Assembly: GCF_900091605.1 (NCBI RefSeq)
Contig: NZ_FMCQ01000001.1
Coordinates: 372,001 to 436,000 of the forward strand
From: Micromonospora tulbaghiae
GTDB lineage: Bacteria; Actinomycetota; Actinomycetes; Mycobacteriales; Micromonosporaceae
Direction of reading: 5' to 3'
Length of the DNA stretch: 64,000 nt
Shown here: positions 26,690 to 35,280 of the stretch, one piece after another
Layout of the letters: each line of letters begins with the position of its first letter
Numbering within the stretch: the first letter of the stretch is position 1
Position numbers and translations under genes: made by a program
The notes under the pieces: model-generated
Databases searched by the model: none
Told to the model about the DNA's origin: nothing
What the model saw: only the letters and a program-made list of their open reading frames with translations

Positions 26690-27449
26690 GGCGCTGGCCT
26701 TGGCCGTCTTCACCCAACCCGGCTCCGGTGCCCGGTTCGACTGGGGACTGACCGGGGCGGCGGAACTCGGCCGGGTCTGTGCCGCCCTGGTGGTGGTGGA
26801 CGTGTTGTCGTTCACCACCGCCGTGGAGGTGGCGGTGAGCCGTGGCATGCGGGTGCACCCGTTCCCGTGGGGTGAGCAGGCCGCCGACTACGCCCGCCGG
26901 GCGGGTGCCGTGGCCGCTGTGGGCCGCCGGAAGATGACGGCGGAGCACCCGTGGTCGCTGTCCCCGGCGGCGCTGCGGGCCGCGCCGGTCGTCGCCGACC
27001 TGGTGCTGCCGTCGCCGAACGGTTCGGCGATCAGCGCCGCCGCGAGCGCCACCGGCGTGCCGGTGGTCGCGGCGTGCCTGCGAAACGCACCCGCCGTCGG
27101 GCGCTGGCTGCGCGCCGAGGGGTACGGCTCGAAGGACGCCCCGGTGGGCGTGGTGGCGGCCGGGGAGCGCTGGCCCGACGGGTCACTCCGGCCGTGCGTG
27201 GAGGACCAGCTCGGTGCGGCCTGTGTGCTCGACGCGCTCGCCGGGGTGCCCGGCGGGCTCTCGGTGGAGGCCGCGATGGCGCTCGCCGCGCTGGCGAGCA
27301 CACCGGACGTGCCGGCGGCGGTCCGGGGATGCGTCTCCGGGCGGGAACTCGCCGAGGGCGGCTTCGCCGAGGACGTCGCGGTCGCGACCGAGGTCGGTGT
27401 CTCCGACGTGGTGCCGGTGCTCCGCCAGGGCTACTTCGCCCCCGCCTAG
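26664..27449 (+). CDS. ComB-like 2-phosphosulfolactate phosphatase family protein
   Basis: About 260 residues of the ComB family: [19 protein letters not shown] near residue 40, [13 protein letters not shown] near 112, AAGERW near 152, [15 protein letters not shown] near 165. In methanogens ComB removes phosphate from 2-phosphosulfolactate on the coenzyme M route; in actinomycetes the substrate is unknown, so the named activity may not hold. GTG 26664 overlaps the purL 3' end by 26 bases; TTG 26700 with GAGG eight bases upstream is an alternative. It is probably cotranscribed with purSQL. Confidence 0.78.
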   Translation: MSRRRVSAEALALAVFTQPGSGARFDWGLTGAAELGRVCAALVVVDVLSFTTAVEVAVSRGMRVHPFPWGEQAADYARRAGAVAAVGRRKMTAEHPWSLSPAALRAAPVVADLVLPSPNGSAISAAASATGVPVVAACLRNAPAVGRWLRAEGYGSKDAPVGVVAAGERWPDGSLRPCVEDQLGAACVLDALAGVPGGLSVEAAMALAALASTPDVPAAVRGCVSGRELAEGGFAEDVAVATEVGVSDVVPVLRQGYFAPA

Positions 27450-27506
27450 CACCGCTTCCGCTCCCGTCCCGCGGGCGCGCTCCTGGTGATCTCGGCGAGC
27501 TGACGA

Positions 27507-27539
27507 CTGTGGCCGCCCGGTTTCCGCGGGCGGCCACAG
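27507..27539. terminator. Bidirectional hairpin terminator
   Basis: Perfect 13-base arms CTGTGGCCGCCCG (27507-27519) and CGGGCGGCCACAG (27527-27539) with a seven-base loop lie between two convergent genes, followed by a short TTCT. This is the strongest terminator candidate in the first half of the window. Confidence 0.75.
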
Positions 27540-27558
27540 TTCTCACATCTGGTGCGGG

Positions 27559-29859
27559 TCAGTCGTCCAGCCAGTCGAGGCGTCGTCCGCCACGGTCCGC
27601 CTGCCCGTCCGGGCGAGCACGGCCCGCCTGCGCCGGGTCGTTGGGGTAGGCGTTGTCGTAGCCGCCCCCGCGCTGCTGCGGCGGCTCCTGACCGTAGCCG
27701 CCCTGCTGGTGGCCGTAACCGCCCTGCGGGTCCTGACCGTAGCCGTCGCCGTACCCGCCGCCCTGCTGACCGTAGCCACCGGACTGGTGACCGCCGTCGT
27801 AACCGCCGGCGGCGTTGCCGTAGCCGCCCGCCGGGGCGTCGCCGTACCCGCCCGGCTGACGGCCGCTGTCGTAGCCGCCGGCCGGGGCGTCGCCGTAGCC
27901 GCCGGCGCCCTTGTCGTAGCCACCCGCGGGGGCGTCGCCGTACCCGCCCTGCTGGCGGCCGCTGTCGTAGCCGCCGGCCGGGGCGTCGCCGTAGCCACCC
28001 GCGGGGGCGTTGTCGTACCCGCCGGTCGGTGCGTCGCCGTAGCCGCCCGCCGTCCGGCCGCCGCCGTACGCCGGGGCGTCGCCGTACCCGCCGGTCGCGG
28101 CGTTGCCGTAGGCGCCTGTGGGCTCGCCGTAGCCGCCCTGCTGACGGCCGTTGTCGTAGCCGCCGGTCGCGCCGCTGTCGTAACCGCCCGGCGTGGCGCC
28201 GTAGCCACCGCCCGCGCCGTAACCGTCGCCCTGCTCCGGGCCACGGCCGTACGAGGCCGAGCCGGCCTGGTCGTAGCCGCGGTCCTGCTCCGGCTGGTAG
28301 GTGCTGGTCGGGTACGGGTCGGCCGCCGGCGCGTACTGGTTGCTGTCACCGGTGTAGCGGCCGGTGGGCTCGTCGAAGCGCTCGTTGCCGTAGCCGCCCT
28401 GGGCCGCGTAACCGGCCGCGCCGGCCGCCGCGGCACCGGCGGCGTAGTCCGGGTTGCCGTAGCCGGCACCGGAGGAGGGGCCGTTGCCGTAGCCGCCGCC
28501 CGAGGAGGGCGCGTTGCCGTAGCCACCTGCGCCGCCGTAGCCGCCCTGGCCCGGTGCGTCGTCGCCGTAGCCGTAGCCGCCCTGGCCACCGCCGACGCCG
28601 TAGGACGCACCGGGCGGGGCGCCGTACGGATCCGGCGGGACATCGTCCACCACCGGCCGCTGGAGCATGGTGGGGGCGTCGCTGATCGAGGGGCCGCCGA
28701 CCATCGTCGCGGACGGCCCGGCACCCATGCCGTTCACCACCCGGGTCTGGTCGTCGGTGCCGTGGTACGCGCCCCGGGCTGCCGGGATCGCGCCGGCCGC
28801 AGCGGCGCCACCGGGGCCACCCGGACCGGTCGGCCCACCCGGACCGTCGCCGTCGCCGTCGTCGCCCTCGTTCTTGCGGCGCATGTAGAGCAGCACGATG
28901 GTGCCCACGCCGACGGCGACGAAGAGGCCGCCGAGCAGGATGAGCAGCCAGGAGCCGAAGCCGCCGGAGTCCTCGTTCGCGGCCGGCTGCTGCGCGGCGG
29001 GCGCCTCGGCCGACGGGGTGTCGGTCGCCTCCTCGTCGAGCGGCTCCTCGGACGGCGGCGCGGACTCACTCGCCGACGGGGTGGCGCTCGGGCTCGCCGA
29101 CGCCTTCACCTGGATGCTGAGCCGGACGCCGGTCACCGACTGGCCGGCGTTCGCGTTGATCGACCGGGCGACGGGCGAGGCGCCGTCGGTGGAGGCGCCG
29201 AGGTCGATCCGGCCGGGCGCGATCGGGTTGGACTCGGAGCCGCTGAAGCTGAAGTTGCCGTTGCCGCTGGTGTTGGCGCGGCGTTCCTTGCCCGCGCTGT
29301 CGCGGAGCATGACGAGGGCGCCGGAGATCGGCTCGCCCTCGGCGTTGACCACCTTGCCGGACACCGTCTTGACGGTCTGCGGCTGCTGCGGCGTGGGCGG
29401 GGCAGCAGCCCGGACGGTGACACGCAGTTGACGGCCGCCGTCACCAGTTACCGTGATTCTCGCCTGCGAACCGTTCGCGGCCGGCGCATTGGGGGCTGCC
29501 GACAGGCTGAGACTCACTGCCTTCGTCTGCTGGCCCCCGAAGTCGATAGGACCGCAATTTCCGCAGGTGACCCCGTCTGGCAGGCCGGTCACGTCGATGT
29601 CGGCAGACGTCTCGTCCGCGCCGAGGCGGACGAGCACGTTGACACTGCCACTCCGACCGGCGTCGATCGTGACCGAGTTGTCCGCCGTGATGATGTTGGC
29701 GGCGAAGGCGGGAGCTGCGGGGACGGTGAGCAGGGCGCCGAAGACCAGCGCTACGACCACACCGGCCCGCTGCTTCCAGGCACGTCGGTGTGTTGACACG
29801 TCCACCGCCTTCCGGGTCTGATCTCCCCGCCGGCCGCTAGGCCGAGGTTGATCACTCAC
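27559..29859 (-). CDS. Membrane protein with external carboxypeptidase-regulatory-like domain and long Gly/Tyr-rich cytoplasmic repeat region
   Basis: A 766-residue protein. An N-terminal signal ends near AFAAN (about residue 54); an external region of about 250 residues contains a CarboxypepD_reg-like repeat (SGKVVNAEGEPISGALV) and a Ser/Thr/Pro/Glu linker. A membrane span (SWLLILLGGLFVAVGVGTIV) at about 303-323 is followed by RRK. The cytosolic remainder of more than 430 residues is low complexity: dozens of GGYG, GGYD, GNAPSSGG and GDAPAGG units, like prion-like or FUS-type segments. GTG 29859 is the start given; a GTG 19 codons later (VSTHRRAWK) with AAGG upstream is possible. The function is unknown. 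Confidence 0.85.
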   Translation of the reverse strand: MSDQPRPSGRRGDQTRKAVDVSTHRRAWKQRAGVVVALVFGALLTVPAAPAFAANIITADNSVTIDAGRSGSVNVLVRLGADETSADIDVTGLPDGVTCGNCGPIDFGGQQTKAVSLSLSAAPNAPAANGSQARITVTGDGGRQLRVTVRAAAPPTPQQPQTVKTVSGKVVNAEGEPISGALVMLRDSAGKERRANTSGNGNFSFSGSESNPIAPGRIDLGASTDGASPVARSINANAGQSVTGVRLSIQVKASASPSATPSASESAPPSEEPLDEEATDTPSAEAPAAQQPAANEDSGGFGSWLLILLGGLFVAVGVGTIVLLYMRRKNEGDDGDGDGPGGPTGPGGPGGAAAAGAIPAARGAYHGTDDQTRVVNGMGAGPSATMVGGPSISDAPTMLQRPVVDDVPPDPYGAPPGASYGVGGGQGGYGYGDDAPGQGGYGGAGGYGNAPSSGGGYGNGPSSGAGYGNPDYAAGAAAAGAAGYAAQGGYGNERFDEPTGRYTGDSNQYAPAADPYPTSTYQPEQDRGYDQAGSASYGRGPEQGDGYGAGGGYGATPGGYDSGATGGYDNGRQQGGYGEPTGAYGNAATGGYGDAPAYGGGRTAGGYGDAPTGGYDNAPAGGYGDAPAGGYDSGRQQGGYGDAPAGGYDKGAGGYGDAPAGGYDSGRQPGGYGDAPAGGYGNAAGGYDGGHQSGGYGQQGGGYGDGYGQDPQGGYGHQQGGYGQEPPQQRGGGYDNAYPNDPAQAGRARPDGQADRGGRRLDWLDD

Positions 29860-29959
29860 GGTACGAATAACGCCGTCGGCAACTATGCCTTGTCTGACCG
29901 GATCATCTCTACCCAGGGCCGCCGTCAGGCGGCCTTCTGCCGGGTCGTATCGTCCCGTC

Positions 29960-30313
29960 GTGTCCTCTCCGCACGCTTATTCCGAAGCGGTACTCGCCGC
30001 GCTGGTGGCGCTGGACGAGGGGCGTACGCCCGAACGGCCGGTGCTCCGGGAGGCGGTCCGGACGCTCTTGGCTGCCCTCGCGGACCGCGCCCCCGGCCGA
30101 TCGGTGGAGGTGCGCGTACCACCCTACGGTGCGGTCCAGTGCGTGAGTGGTCCACGACACACCCGCGGCACGCCGCCGAACGTGGTGGAGATGGATCCGC
30201 CGACCTGGCTGGCGGTCGCCACCGGGCGCCAGGGGTGGGCGGAAACGGTCACTGAGGGTCGCATCCGGGTTTCCGGAAACCGGGCTGACCTCTCCCCGTA
30301 CCTCCCGATTTAG
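29960..30313 (+). CDS. Sterol carrier-like small protein
   Basis: A 117-residue protein of the bacterial sterol-carrier-related family often seen next to purF in actinomycetes. It shows SVEVRVPPYGAVQCVSG near residue 45, NVVEMDPPTWLAVATGR near 70 and a C-terminal GRIRVSGNRADLSPYLP. GTG 29960 is chosen since it directly precedes the conserved helix SSPHAYSEAVLAAL. A 168-base spacer carrying the purF promoter follows. The family role is not established. Confidence 0.82.
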   Translation: MSSPHAYSEAVLAALVALDEGRTPERPVLREAVRTLLAALADRAPGRSVEVRVPPYGAVQCVSGPRHTRGTPPNVVEMDPPTWLAVATGRQGWAETVTEGRIRVSGNRADLSPYLPI

Positions 30314-30481
30314 GCGTCAAGCAGCGCAAACTCTTCTCACCCGGAGCGAACGCTTCGTGACTGTCGGTGTCGACTGCTGGTCGCGTACACTGAGAGCCGA
30401 CGACGGTCCCGGCCCATGCGTGCGGAGCTGCCCCCCTGACTCCGCCAGGCCAGTCCAGACCCCACTGCGAGGGAGCGGCAG

Positions 30482-31999
30482 GTGCCCCGAGGCGATGGCC
30501 GGCTGAGCCACGACCTTGACCCCCAGCGACCCGGCCCCCAGGACGCGTGCGGCGTCTTCGGCGTCTGGGCGCCGGGTGAAGAGGTCGCGAACCTCACCTA
30601 CTTCGGGCTCTACGCCCTCCAGCACCGCGGTCAGGAGGCCGCGGGCATCGCGGTGAGCGACGGCTCCGGTGTCGTGGTCTACAAGGATCTCGGCCTGGTC
30701 GCCCAGGTGTTCGACGAGCCGACACTGGCGAGCCTGCGCGGGCACGTCGCGATCGGGCACGCGCGCTACTCGACCACCGGCGGCTCGACCTGGGAGAACG
30801 CCCAGCCGACCATCCGGGCCACGAGCGCCGGCACCACCATCGCGCTGGCGCACAACGGCAACCTGGTCAACACCGCCGAGTTGCAGCGCGAGGCCGCGGT
30901 GCGAGGGCTCGACTCCGACGGCTCGACGAACGACACCTCGCTGGTCACCATGCTGCTGGCCAGCCGGCCCGACCTGTCGGTCGAGGCGGCCGCGCTGGAG
31001 GTGCTGCCGCAGCTGCGCGGCGCGTTCAGCTTCGTCTTCATGGACGAGTCGACCCTCTACGCGGCGCGTGACGCGCACGGCGTACGCCCGCTGGTGCTCG
31101 GCCGGCTCGAACGCGGCTGGGTGGTGGCGAGCGAGACCGCCGCGCTGGACATCGTCGGCGCGAGCGTGGTCCGCGAGGTCGAGCCGGGCGAGCTGATCGC
31201 CATCGACGAGAACGGGCTGCGTTCCAGCCGGTTCGCCTCGCCCGAGCCCAAGGGCTGTCTCTTCGAGTACGTGTACATCGCCCGGCCGGACGCCACCATC
31301 GCGGGCCGCAACGTGCACGCCGCGCGGGTGCAGATCGGCCGCCAGCTCGCCAAGGAGCACCCGGTCGAGGCCGACCTGGTGATCCCGGTGCCGGAGTCCG
31401 GCACGCCGGCCGCGATCGGCTACGCCGAGGAATCAGGCATCACCTACGGCCAGGGCCTGATGAAGAACCCGTACGTCGGGCGCACGTTCATCCAGCCCTC
31501 GCAGACGCTGCGCGCGCTCGGTGTCCGGCTGAAGCTGAACCCGCTGCGGCAGAACGTACGCGGCAAGCGCCTGGTGGTGGTGGACGACTCGATCGTGCGG
31601 GGCACCACCCAGCGGGCGATCGTCCGGCTGCTGCGCGAGGCGGGCGCGCTGGAGGTCCACGTCCGGATCTCCTCGCCGCCGGTGAGCTGGCCCTGCTTCT
31701 ACGGCATCGACTTCGCCACCCGCGCCGAACTGCTCGCGAACGGGCTCGACAACGAGGGCATCCGGCGGTCCATCGGCGCCGACTCGCTCGGTTACGTATC
31801 GCTGCCCGGTCTCATCGCCGCGACCGAGCAGCCGAAGAGCCGGCTCTGCCGGGCGTGCTTCGATGGGGAGTACCCGATCGAACTGCCGGCCGGGAACCTG
31901 ATCGGCAAGCACGTGCTCGAAGGAGTGGGACGCCGGGTCGCCGCCGAGGCGGCCGGGCCGACCGGTCCGCTCGTCGCCACACCGACCCACCACCCGTAG
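30482..31999 (+). CDS. purF: Amidophosphoribosyltransferase
   Basis: PurF makes 5-phosphoribosylamine from PRPP and glutamine, the first step of purine synthesis. It is made with a 22-residue propeptide; Cys23 in DACGVFGVW becomes the N-terminal nucleophile. HRGQEAAG and the PRPP site LVVVDDSIVRGTT near residue 365 are intact. Cys residues in KGCLFEYVY and in CRACFDGEYP fit the 4Fe-4S type found in Bacillus PurF. GTG 30482 follows GAGGGAG. purM follows after a 57-base gap that contains a hairpin. Confidence 0.97.
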   Translation: MPRGDGRLSHDLDPQRPGPQDACGVFGVWAPGEEVANLTYFGLYALQHRGQEAAGIAVSDGSGVVVYKDLGLVAQVFDEPTLASLRGHVAIGHARYSTTGGSTWENAQPTIRATSAGTTIALAHNGNLVNTAELQREAAVRGLDSDGSTNDTSLVTMLLASRPDLSVEAAALEVLPQLRGAFSFVFMDESTLYAARDAHGVRPLVLGRLERGWVVASETAALDIVGASVVREVEPGELIAIDENGLRSSRFASPEPKGCLFEYVYIARPDATIAGRNVHAARVQIGRQLAKEHPVEADLVIPVPESGTPAAIGYAEESGITYGQGLMKNPYVGRTFIQPSQTLRALGVRLKLNPLRQNVRGKRLVVVDDSIVRGTTQRAIVRLLREAGALEVHVRISSPPVSWPCFYGIDFATRAELLANGLDNEGIRRSIGADSLGYVSLPGLIAATEQPKSRLCRACFDGEYPIELPAGNLIGKHVLEGVGRRVAAEAAGPTGPLVATPTHHP

Positions 32000-32008
32000 C
32001 ACCACCGA

Positions 32009-32035
32009 CGCGGGTCCGGCCGCTCCGGGCCCGCG
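32009..32035 (+). other. Hairpin in the purF-purM gap
   Basis: Arms CGCGGGTCCGG (32009-32019) and CCGGGCCCGCG (32025-32035) pair over eleven bases with one mismatch and a five-base loop. It ends 21 bases before the purM start and may tune or attenuate purM expression. Confidence 0.45.
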
Positions 32036-32056
32036 GGAACCACAAAGGGGAGAACC

Positions 32057-33211
32057 GTGACGCACGTGTCCGAGCGCAGCGGCGCAGGATCCAGCCCGAC
32101 GGGCGCCGGCGGCGACCGCCAGCCCTGGTCGGCGGGGTCCGGCCGGACGCAGCGCAAACGCTCGGTCTCGTACGCCGACGCCGGGGTGTCGATCGAGGCG
32201 GGCGACCGCGCGGTCGAGCTGCTCAAGTCCAAGGTCAAGGAGACCCGGCGCCCCGAGGTCATGGGTGACCTGGGCGGCTTCGCCGGCCTGTTCCGGCTGG
32301 ACACGAAGAAGTACAAGAACCCGATCCTGGCCTCCTCGACCGACGGCGTGGGCACCAAGCTGGTGATCGCCCAGCAGCTCGACATCCACGACACGGTCGG
32401 CATCGACCTGGTCGCCATGGTCGTCGACGACCTGGTGGCCTGCGGCGCCGAGCCGCTGTTCCTGCTCGACTACATCGCCACCGGCGAGGTCGTGCCGGAC
32501 AAGGTCGCCGAGATCGGCGCCGGCATCGCGGACGGCTGCCGGTACGCCGGCTGCGCCCTGCTGGGTGGCGAGACCGCCGAGCACCCGGGCGTGCTGCGCC
32601 CGGACGAGTACGACATCTCCGCCACCGGCGTCGGCGTGGTGGAGGAGAGCGAGATCCTCAGCCCGGAGCGGGTCGAGGTGGGCGACGTGGTGATCGCCAT
32701 GCGCTCGTCCGGCCTGCACTCCAACGGCTACTCCCTGGTCCGGCACGTGCTGCTCGGCGCCGGCCGGATGCGGCTGGACGTGGTGATCGACGACTTCGGC
32801 CGCCAGCGGACGCTCGGCGAGGAGCTGCTCACCCCGACCAAGATCTACGCGCAGGACTGCCTGAAGCTGATCGCCGAGGCCGAGGTGCGGGCGCTGGCCC
32901 ACGTCACCGGCGGCGGCATCCCCGGCAACCTGGTCCGGGTGCTGCCGGAGACCGTCGACGCCGTGGTGAACCGCTCCACCTGGAAGCCGCAGCCGATCTT
33001 CGACCTGATCCAGTCCAAGGGCCGGATCGAGGACCCGGAGATGGAGGCGACGTTCAACATGGGCGTCGGCATGTTCGCGATCGTCTCCGCCGAGGACGCC
33101 GACCGCGCGCTCGCCACTCTGACCGGCCGGGGCGTGGAGGCCTGGCAGGCCGGCGAGATCATCGAGGGGTCCGGCAACGTGCAGATGGTCGGGCAGCACA
33201 CCCGAGGCTGA
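32057..33211 (+). CDS. purM: Phosphoribosylformylglycinamidine cyclo-ligase
   Basis: PurM closes FGAM to AIR with ATP. The first 35 residues are a basic, disordered extension; the conserved part begins VSYADAGVSIEAGDRAVELLK. Typical signatures are SSTDGVGTKLVIA, GGETAEHPGVL, and the C-terminal ITGGGIPGN-type segment (HVTGGGIPGNLVRVLP). GTG 32057 follows AAAGGGGAG. Length 384 is normal once the extension is discounted. With purF it forms a two-gene unit. Confidence 0.97.
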   Translation: MTHVSERSGAGSSPTGAGGDRQPWSAGSGRTQRKRSVSYADAGVSIEAGDRAVELLKSKVKETRRPEVMGDLGGFAGLFRLDTKKYKNPILASSTDGVGTKLVIAQQLDIHDTVGIDLVAMVVDDLVACGAEPLFLLDYIATGEVVPDKVAEIGAGIADGCRYAGCALLGGETAEHPGVLRPDEYDISATGVGVVEESEILSPERVEVGDVVIAMRSSGLHSNGYSLVRHVLLGAGRMRLDVVIDDFGRQRTLGEELLTPTKIYAQDCLKLIAEAEVRALAHVTGGGIPGNLVRVLPETVDAVVNRSTWKPQPIFDLIQSKGRIEDPEMEATFNMGVGMFAIVSAEDADRALATLTGRGVEAWQAGEIIEGSGNVQMVGQHTRG

Positions 33212-33314
33212 TCACCCTGCGCCGATCGGCCGGGCACATGACCGGGGGTTCACCCGGACGGTCGCCGCGGCCTAGCCTGGAGGTTCGGTTTTCAGGCAGG
33301 CGGGGGAGGTGCTG

Positions 33315-34430
33315 ATGGCTGCGCGCACGCCCGAAGGGATGCGGGGCATCGCCGCCGTCCCGTCGTACGTGGTGATGCAGCCCACGACGCTGTGCAACCT
33401 CGACTGCGCATACTGCTACCTCCCTTTCCGGGCGGTGGACAGGCGGATGCCGGTGGCCGTCGCCGAGGCGGTGGCGGCGTCGGTGAACCAGTGGGCGGCG
33501 GGCGGTCGCTTCTCGGTGGTCTGGCACGGCGGGGAGCCGCTCGCGGCCGGCCGGGAGCACCTGGCCGCGCTGCTGGCGCCGTTCGGCCCCGACGTCGAGC
33601 ACCACGTGCAGACCAACGCCACGCTGATCGACGACGCCTGGTGCGCGTTCTTCACCGAGCACCGGGTCCGGGTCAGCGTCAGCGTGGACGGGCCGCGGGC
33701 GCGCAACGGCGAGCGGGTCACGCGGGGTGGGCGTCCCGCGTACGACCGGATCGTGGCCGGTGTGGCGGCGCTGCGCCGTCACAACCTGCCGTTCTCGGCG
33801 CTCGCGGTGGTCTCGCGGCCGGAGCCCGGCCTGGCGACCGAGCTGTACGACTACTTCCTCGACCTGGGCTGCGACGTGCTCGGCGTCAACATCGAGGAGA
33901 CCGAGGGCGTCAACACCCGGACGAACGCCCGCGACGAGGGCGCTGTCACCGGGTTCTGGGCGGAGCTGGTGGCGGCGTGGCGCCGGGATCCCCGGATCCA
34001 CCTGCGTGAGGTGGAGTGGTCGCTGCGGTACGCGGGCGCGGTGCTGGCCGGCACCGCCGACGACCTGCTGCCCCGGAGCCTCGACCCGATCCCGACGGTC
34101 GGGCACGACGGCTCGGTGGTGGTGCTCTCGCCGGAGCTGGCCGGCTTCACCGACGCCCGGTACGGCGACTTCGCCAGCGGAAACGTGCTCACCACGCCAC
34201 TGCGCGACATCCTCGTCGGCGCGGCCGGTACGCCGTGGGTGGGCGAGTTCCTCACCGGCGTGGAGGCGTGCCGGGCGTCCTGCGCGTACTTCGGGTTCTG
34301 TGGCGGCGGGCACGCCGCCAACCGCTACTTCGAGCTGGGGCGTTTCGACGGTACGGAGACCGAGCACTGCCGTAACAGCAAGATCCGCCTACTGGAGGGA
34401 GTGTTGGAGCATGCCCGAGACCATCAGTGA
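33315..34430 (+). CDS. amcB: Radical SAM/SPASM peptide maturase (cyclophane-forming, AmcB-like)
   Basis: A 371-residue radical SAM enzyme. The first 4Fe-4S site is CNLDCAYC (Cys27, 31, 34), followed by GGEP near residue 72. The C-terminal SPASM region has GVEACRASCAYFGFCGGG and then HCRNSK, supplying cysteines for auxiliary clusters. The GGGHAANRYFE segment is typical of enzymes that form cyclophane crosslinks on precursor peptides. ATG 33315 with GGGAGG is preferred to GTG 33309. The 3' end overlaps the precursor gene by 20 bases, so the two are translationally coupled. No protease or exporter is adjacent. The symbol rests on pattern memory of the family, not a search. Confidence 0.83.
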   Translation: MAARTPEGMRGIAAVPSYVVMQPTTLCNLDCAYCYLPFRAVDRRMPVAVAEAVAASVNQWAAGGRFSVVWHGGEPLAAGREHLAALLAPFGPDVEHHVQTNATLIDDAWCAFFTEHRVRVSVSVDGPRARNGERVTRGGRPAYDRIVAGVAALRRHNLPFSALAVVSRPEPGLATELYDYFLDLGCDVLGVNIEETEGVNTRTNARDEGAVTGFWAELVAAWRRDPRIHLREVEWSLRYAGAVLAGTADDLLPRSLDPIPTVGHDGSVVVLSPELAGFTDARYGDFASGNVLTTPLRDILVGAAGTPWVGEFLTGVEACRASCAYFGFCGGGHAANRYFELGRFDGTETEHCRNSKIRLLEGVLEHARDHQ

Positions 34431-34623
34431 CACCGACCGGGAGGCGGTCGCCGACCGGGTGCGGGACGCGGCTGCGGGGCTTACCGCTCTGCTTCGGGAG
34501 GCGGAGGCGGCACGGCTGCTGCGGGCGGAGGTGTCGGGCGGCGACGGCGCCAACGCGGTGTGCGCGTGGAACCACTTCGAGAACATCCCGACGTTCTACA
34601 ACTGGAACAACCGGCCGCGCTGA
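34411..34623 (+). CDS. amcA: Multiple-cyclophane RiPP precursor peptide (AmcA-like)
   Basis: A 70-residue peptide. Residues 1-46 form a charged helical leader (SDTDREAVADRV, LTALLREAEAARLLRAE). The C-terminal core carries aromatic-x-Asn motifs: F56-E-N58, F62-Y-N64 and W65-N-N67, with W53-N-H55 before them and one Cys51. Such three-residue units are the sites where radical SAM enzymes link an aromatic ring to a neighbouring side-chain carbon. ATG 34411 lies inside the maturase 3' end with GGAGGGAG upstream. A strong palindrome follows the stop. The bioactive product and its processing are unknown. Confidence 0.85.
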   Translation: MPETISDTDREAVADRVRDAAAGLTALLREAEAARLLRAEVSGGDGANAVCAWNHFENIPTFYNWNNRPR

Positions 34624-34635
34624 GGGCCGGTTCCG

Positions 34636-34697
34636 CGATCAAGGACCTGCCGGCGCGTCGGAGCATGCACCCCGGGGCGCCGGCAGGTCCCTGATCG
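34636..34697. repeat. GATC-ended palindrome after the RiPP precursor (third variant)
   Basis: 21-base arms (34636-34656 and 34677-34697), core CGATCAAGGACCTGCCGGCG, pair with a single mismatch around a 20-base loop. The ends are like those of the dispersed palindromes, but the inner arm is GC-rich. It probably ends the RiPP transcript. Confidence 0.8.
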
Positions 34698-34730
34698 TCG
34701 GTCGTACGCCGGCTCAGCAGAGCACATGCG

Positions 34731-34758
34731 TGAGCACGCGGGGGTTACCGCGTGCTCA
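34731..34758. terminator. Hairpin terminator candidate
   Basis: Perfect eleven-base arms TGAGCACGCGG (34731-34741) and CCGCGTGCTCA (34748-34758) flank a six-base loop, 15 bases past the stop of the minus-strand DUF3073 gene. Confidence 0.6.
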
Positions 34759-34772
34759 GATGTGACCGGAGG

Positions 34773-34988
34773 TCAGCGGGCCGGACGAGCCCAGGTGTCC
34801 GGGTCGTCGTCCGCGTGGTCCTCGTCATCGTCGTCGACATACTCTTTGTAGTCGTCGTCGAAGTTGTGCTCAGACTTTCCACTACCCGCCAGTTCGCGCT
34901 GCAAGGCGGTTAGGTCGGTGTTCGGGGAGTGGTACTTCAACTCCCGGGCCACCTTCGTCTGCTTGGCCTTAGCACGGCCGCGCCCCAT
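34773..34988 (-). CDS. DUF3073 domain protein
   Basis: A 71-residue actinobacteria-specific protein with a basic N-terminus MGRGRAKAKQTKVAREL, the conserved core YHSPNTDLTALQREL, and a strongly acidic tail (FDDDYKEYVDDDDEDHADDD). It is unrelated to known enzymes; the basic head suggests nucleic-acid contact but this is inference. ATG 34988 is the family start. The gene converges on the RiPP operon and the hairpin at 34731 separates them. Confidence 0.9.
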   Translation of the reverse strand: MGRGRAKAKQTKVARELKYHSPNTDLTALQRELAGSGKSEHNFDDDYKEYVDDDDEDHADDDPDTWARPAR

Positions 34989-35234
34989 GGCTCGACCCCC
35001 TCGCACAGAATGCGGGGCAGCCCGAAGGCGGGCCCCGATGACGTCAGGCATCTCTCGTGGCTCTTACGGTACATGGGGATGCCAGCGTTCGGCACCTCGG
35101 GTCACCGTCGACCGGACCTGCGCGTCGCAGTGGTCCAGCCGTCACAAAGTGTACCGGGTAAGGGGTAAGCCCCGGGGCTGGCCGTGACACCGGACATACC
35201 GGCACGAAAGAGTCCGCAACTCAGCTTAACGCGC

Positions 35235-35276
35235 ACCGCCTCCGGGGGTGGAGCCGCCACCCCGCCCCCGGAGGTG
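35235..35276 (-). terminator. Hairpin terminator candidate after valine dehydrogenase
   Basis: Ten-base perfect arms CCTCCGGGGG (35239-35248) and CCCCCGGAGG (35265-35274) with inner GGTGG/CCACC pairing lie six bases past the stop of the minus-strand dehydrogenase. Confidence 0.6.
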
Positions 35277-35280
35277 AGCT

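Noticed and set aside
23891..26848. A 985-codon open frame antisense to purL
   Set aside because: It is a codon-bias shadow: purL is unmistakable, and the antisense protein is Arg/Gly/His/Val-rich without domains.
27559..28650. CRISPR array from many short repeats
   Set aside because: Repeats are irregular, protein-coding GGYG/GDAPAGG units with 3-base phase and no unique spacers.
27709..29796. Long plus-strand open frame opposite the Gly/Tyr-rich protein
   Set aside because: Val/Ala/Arg low-complexity shadow of the repeated GGY codons; the minus frame has signal peptide, TM and domain structure.
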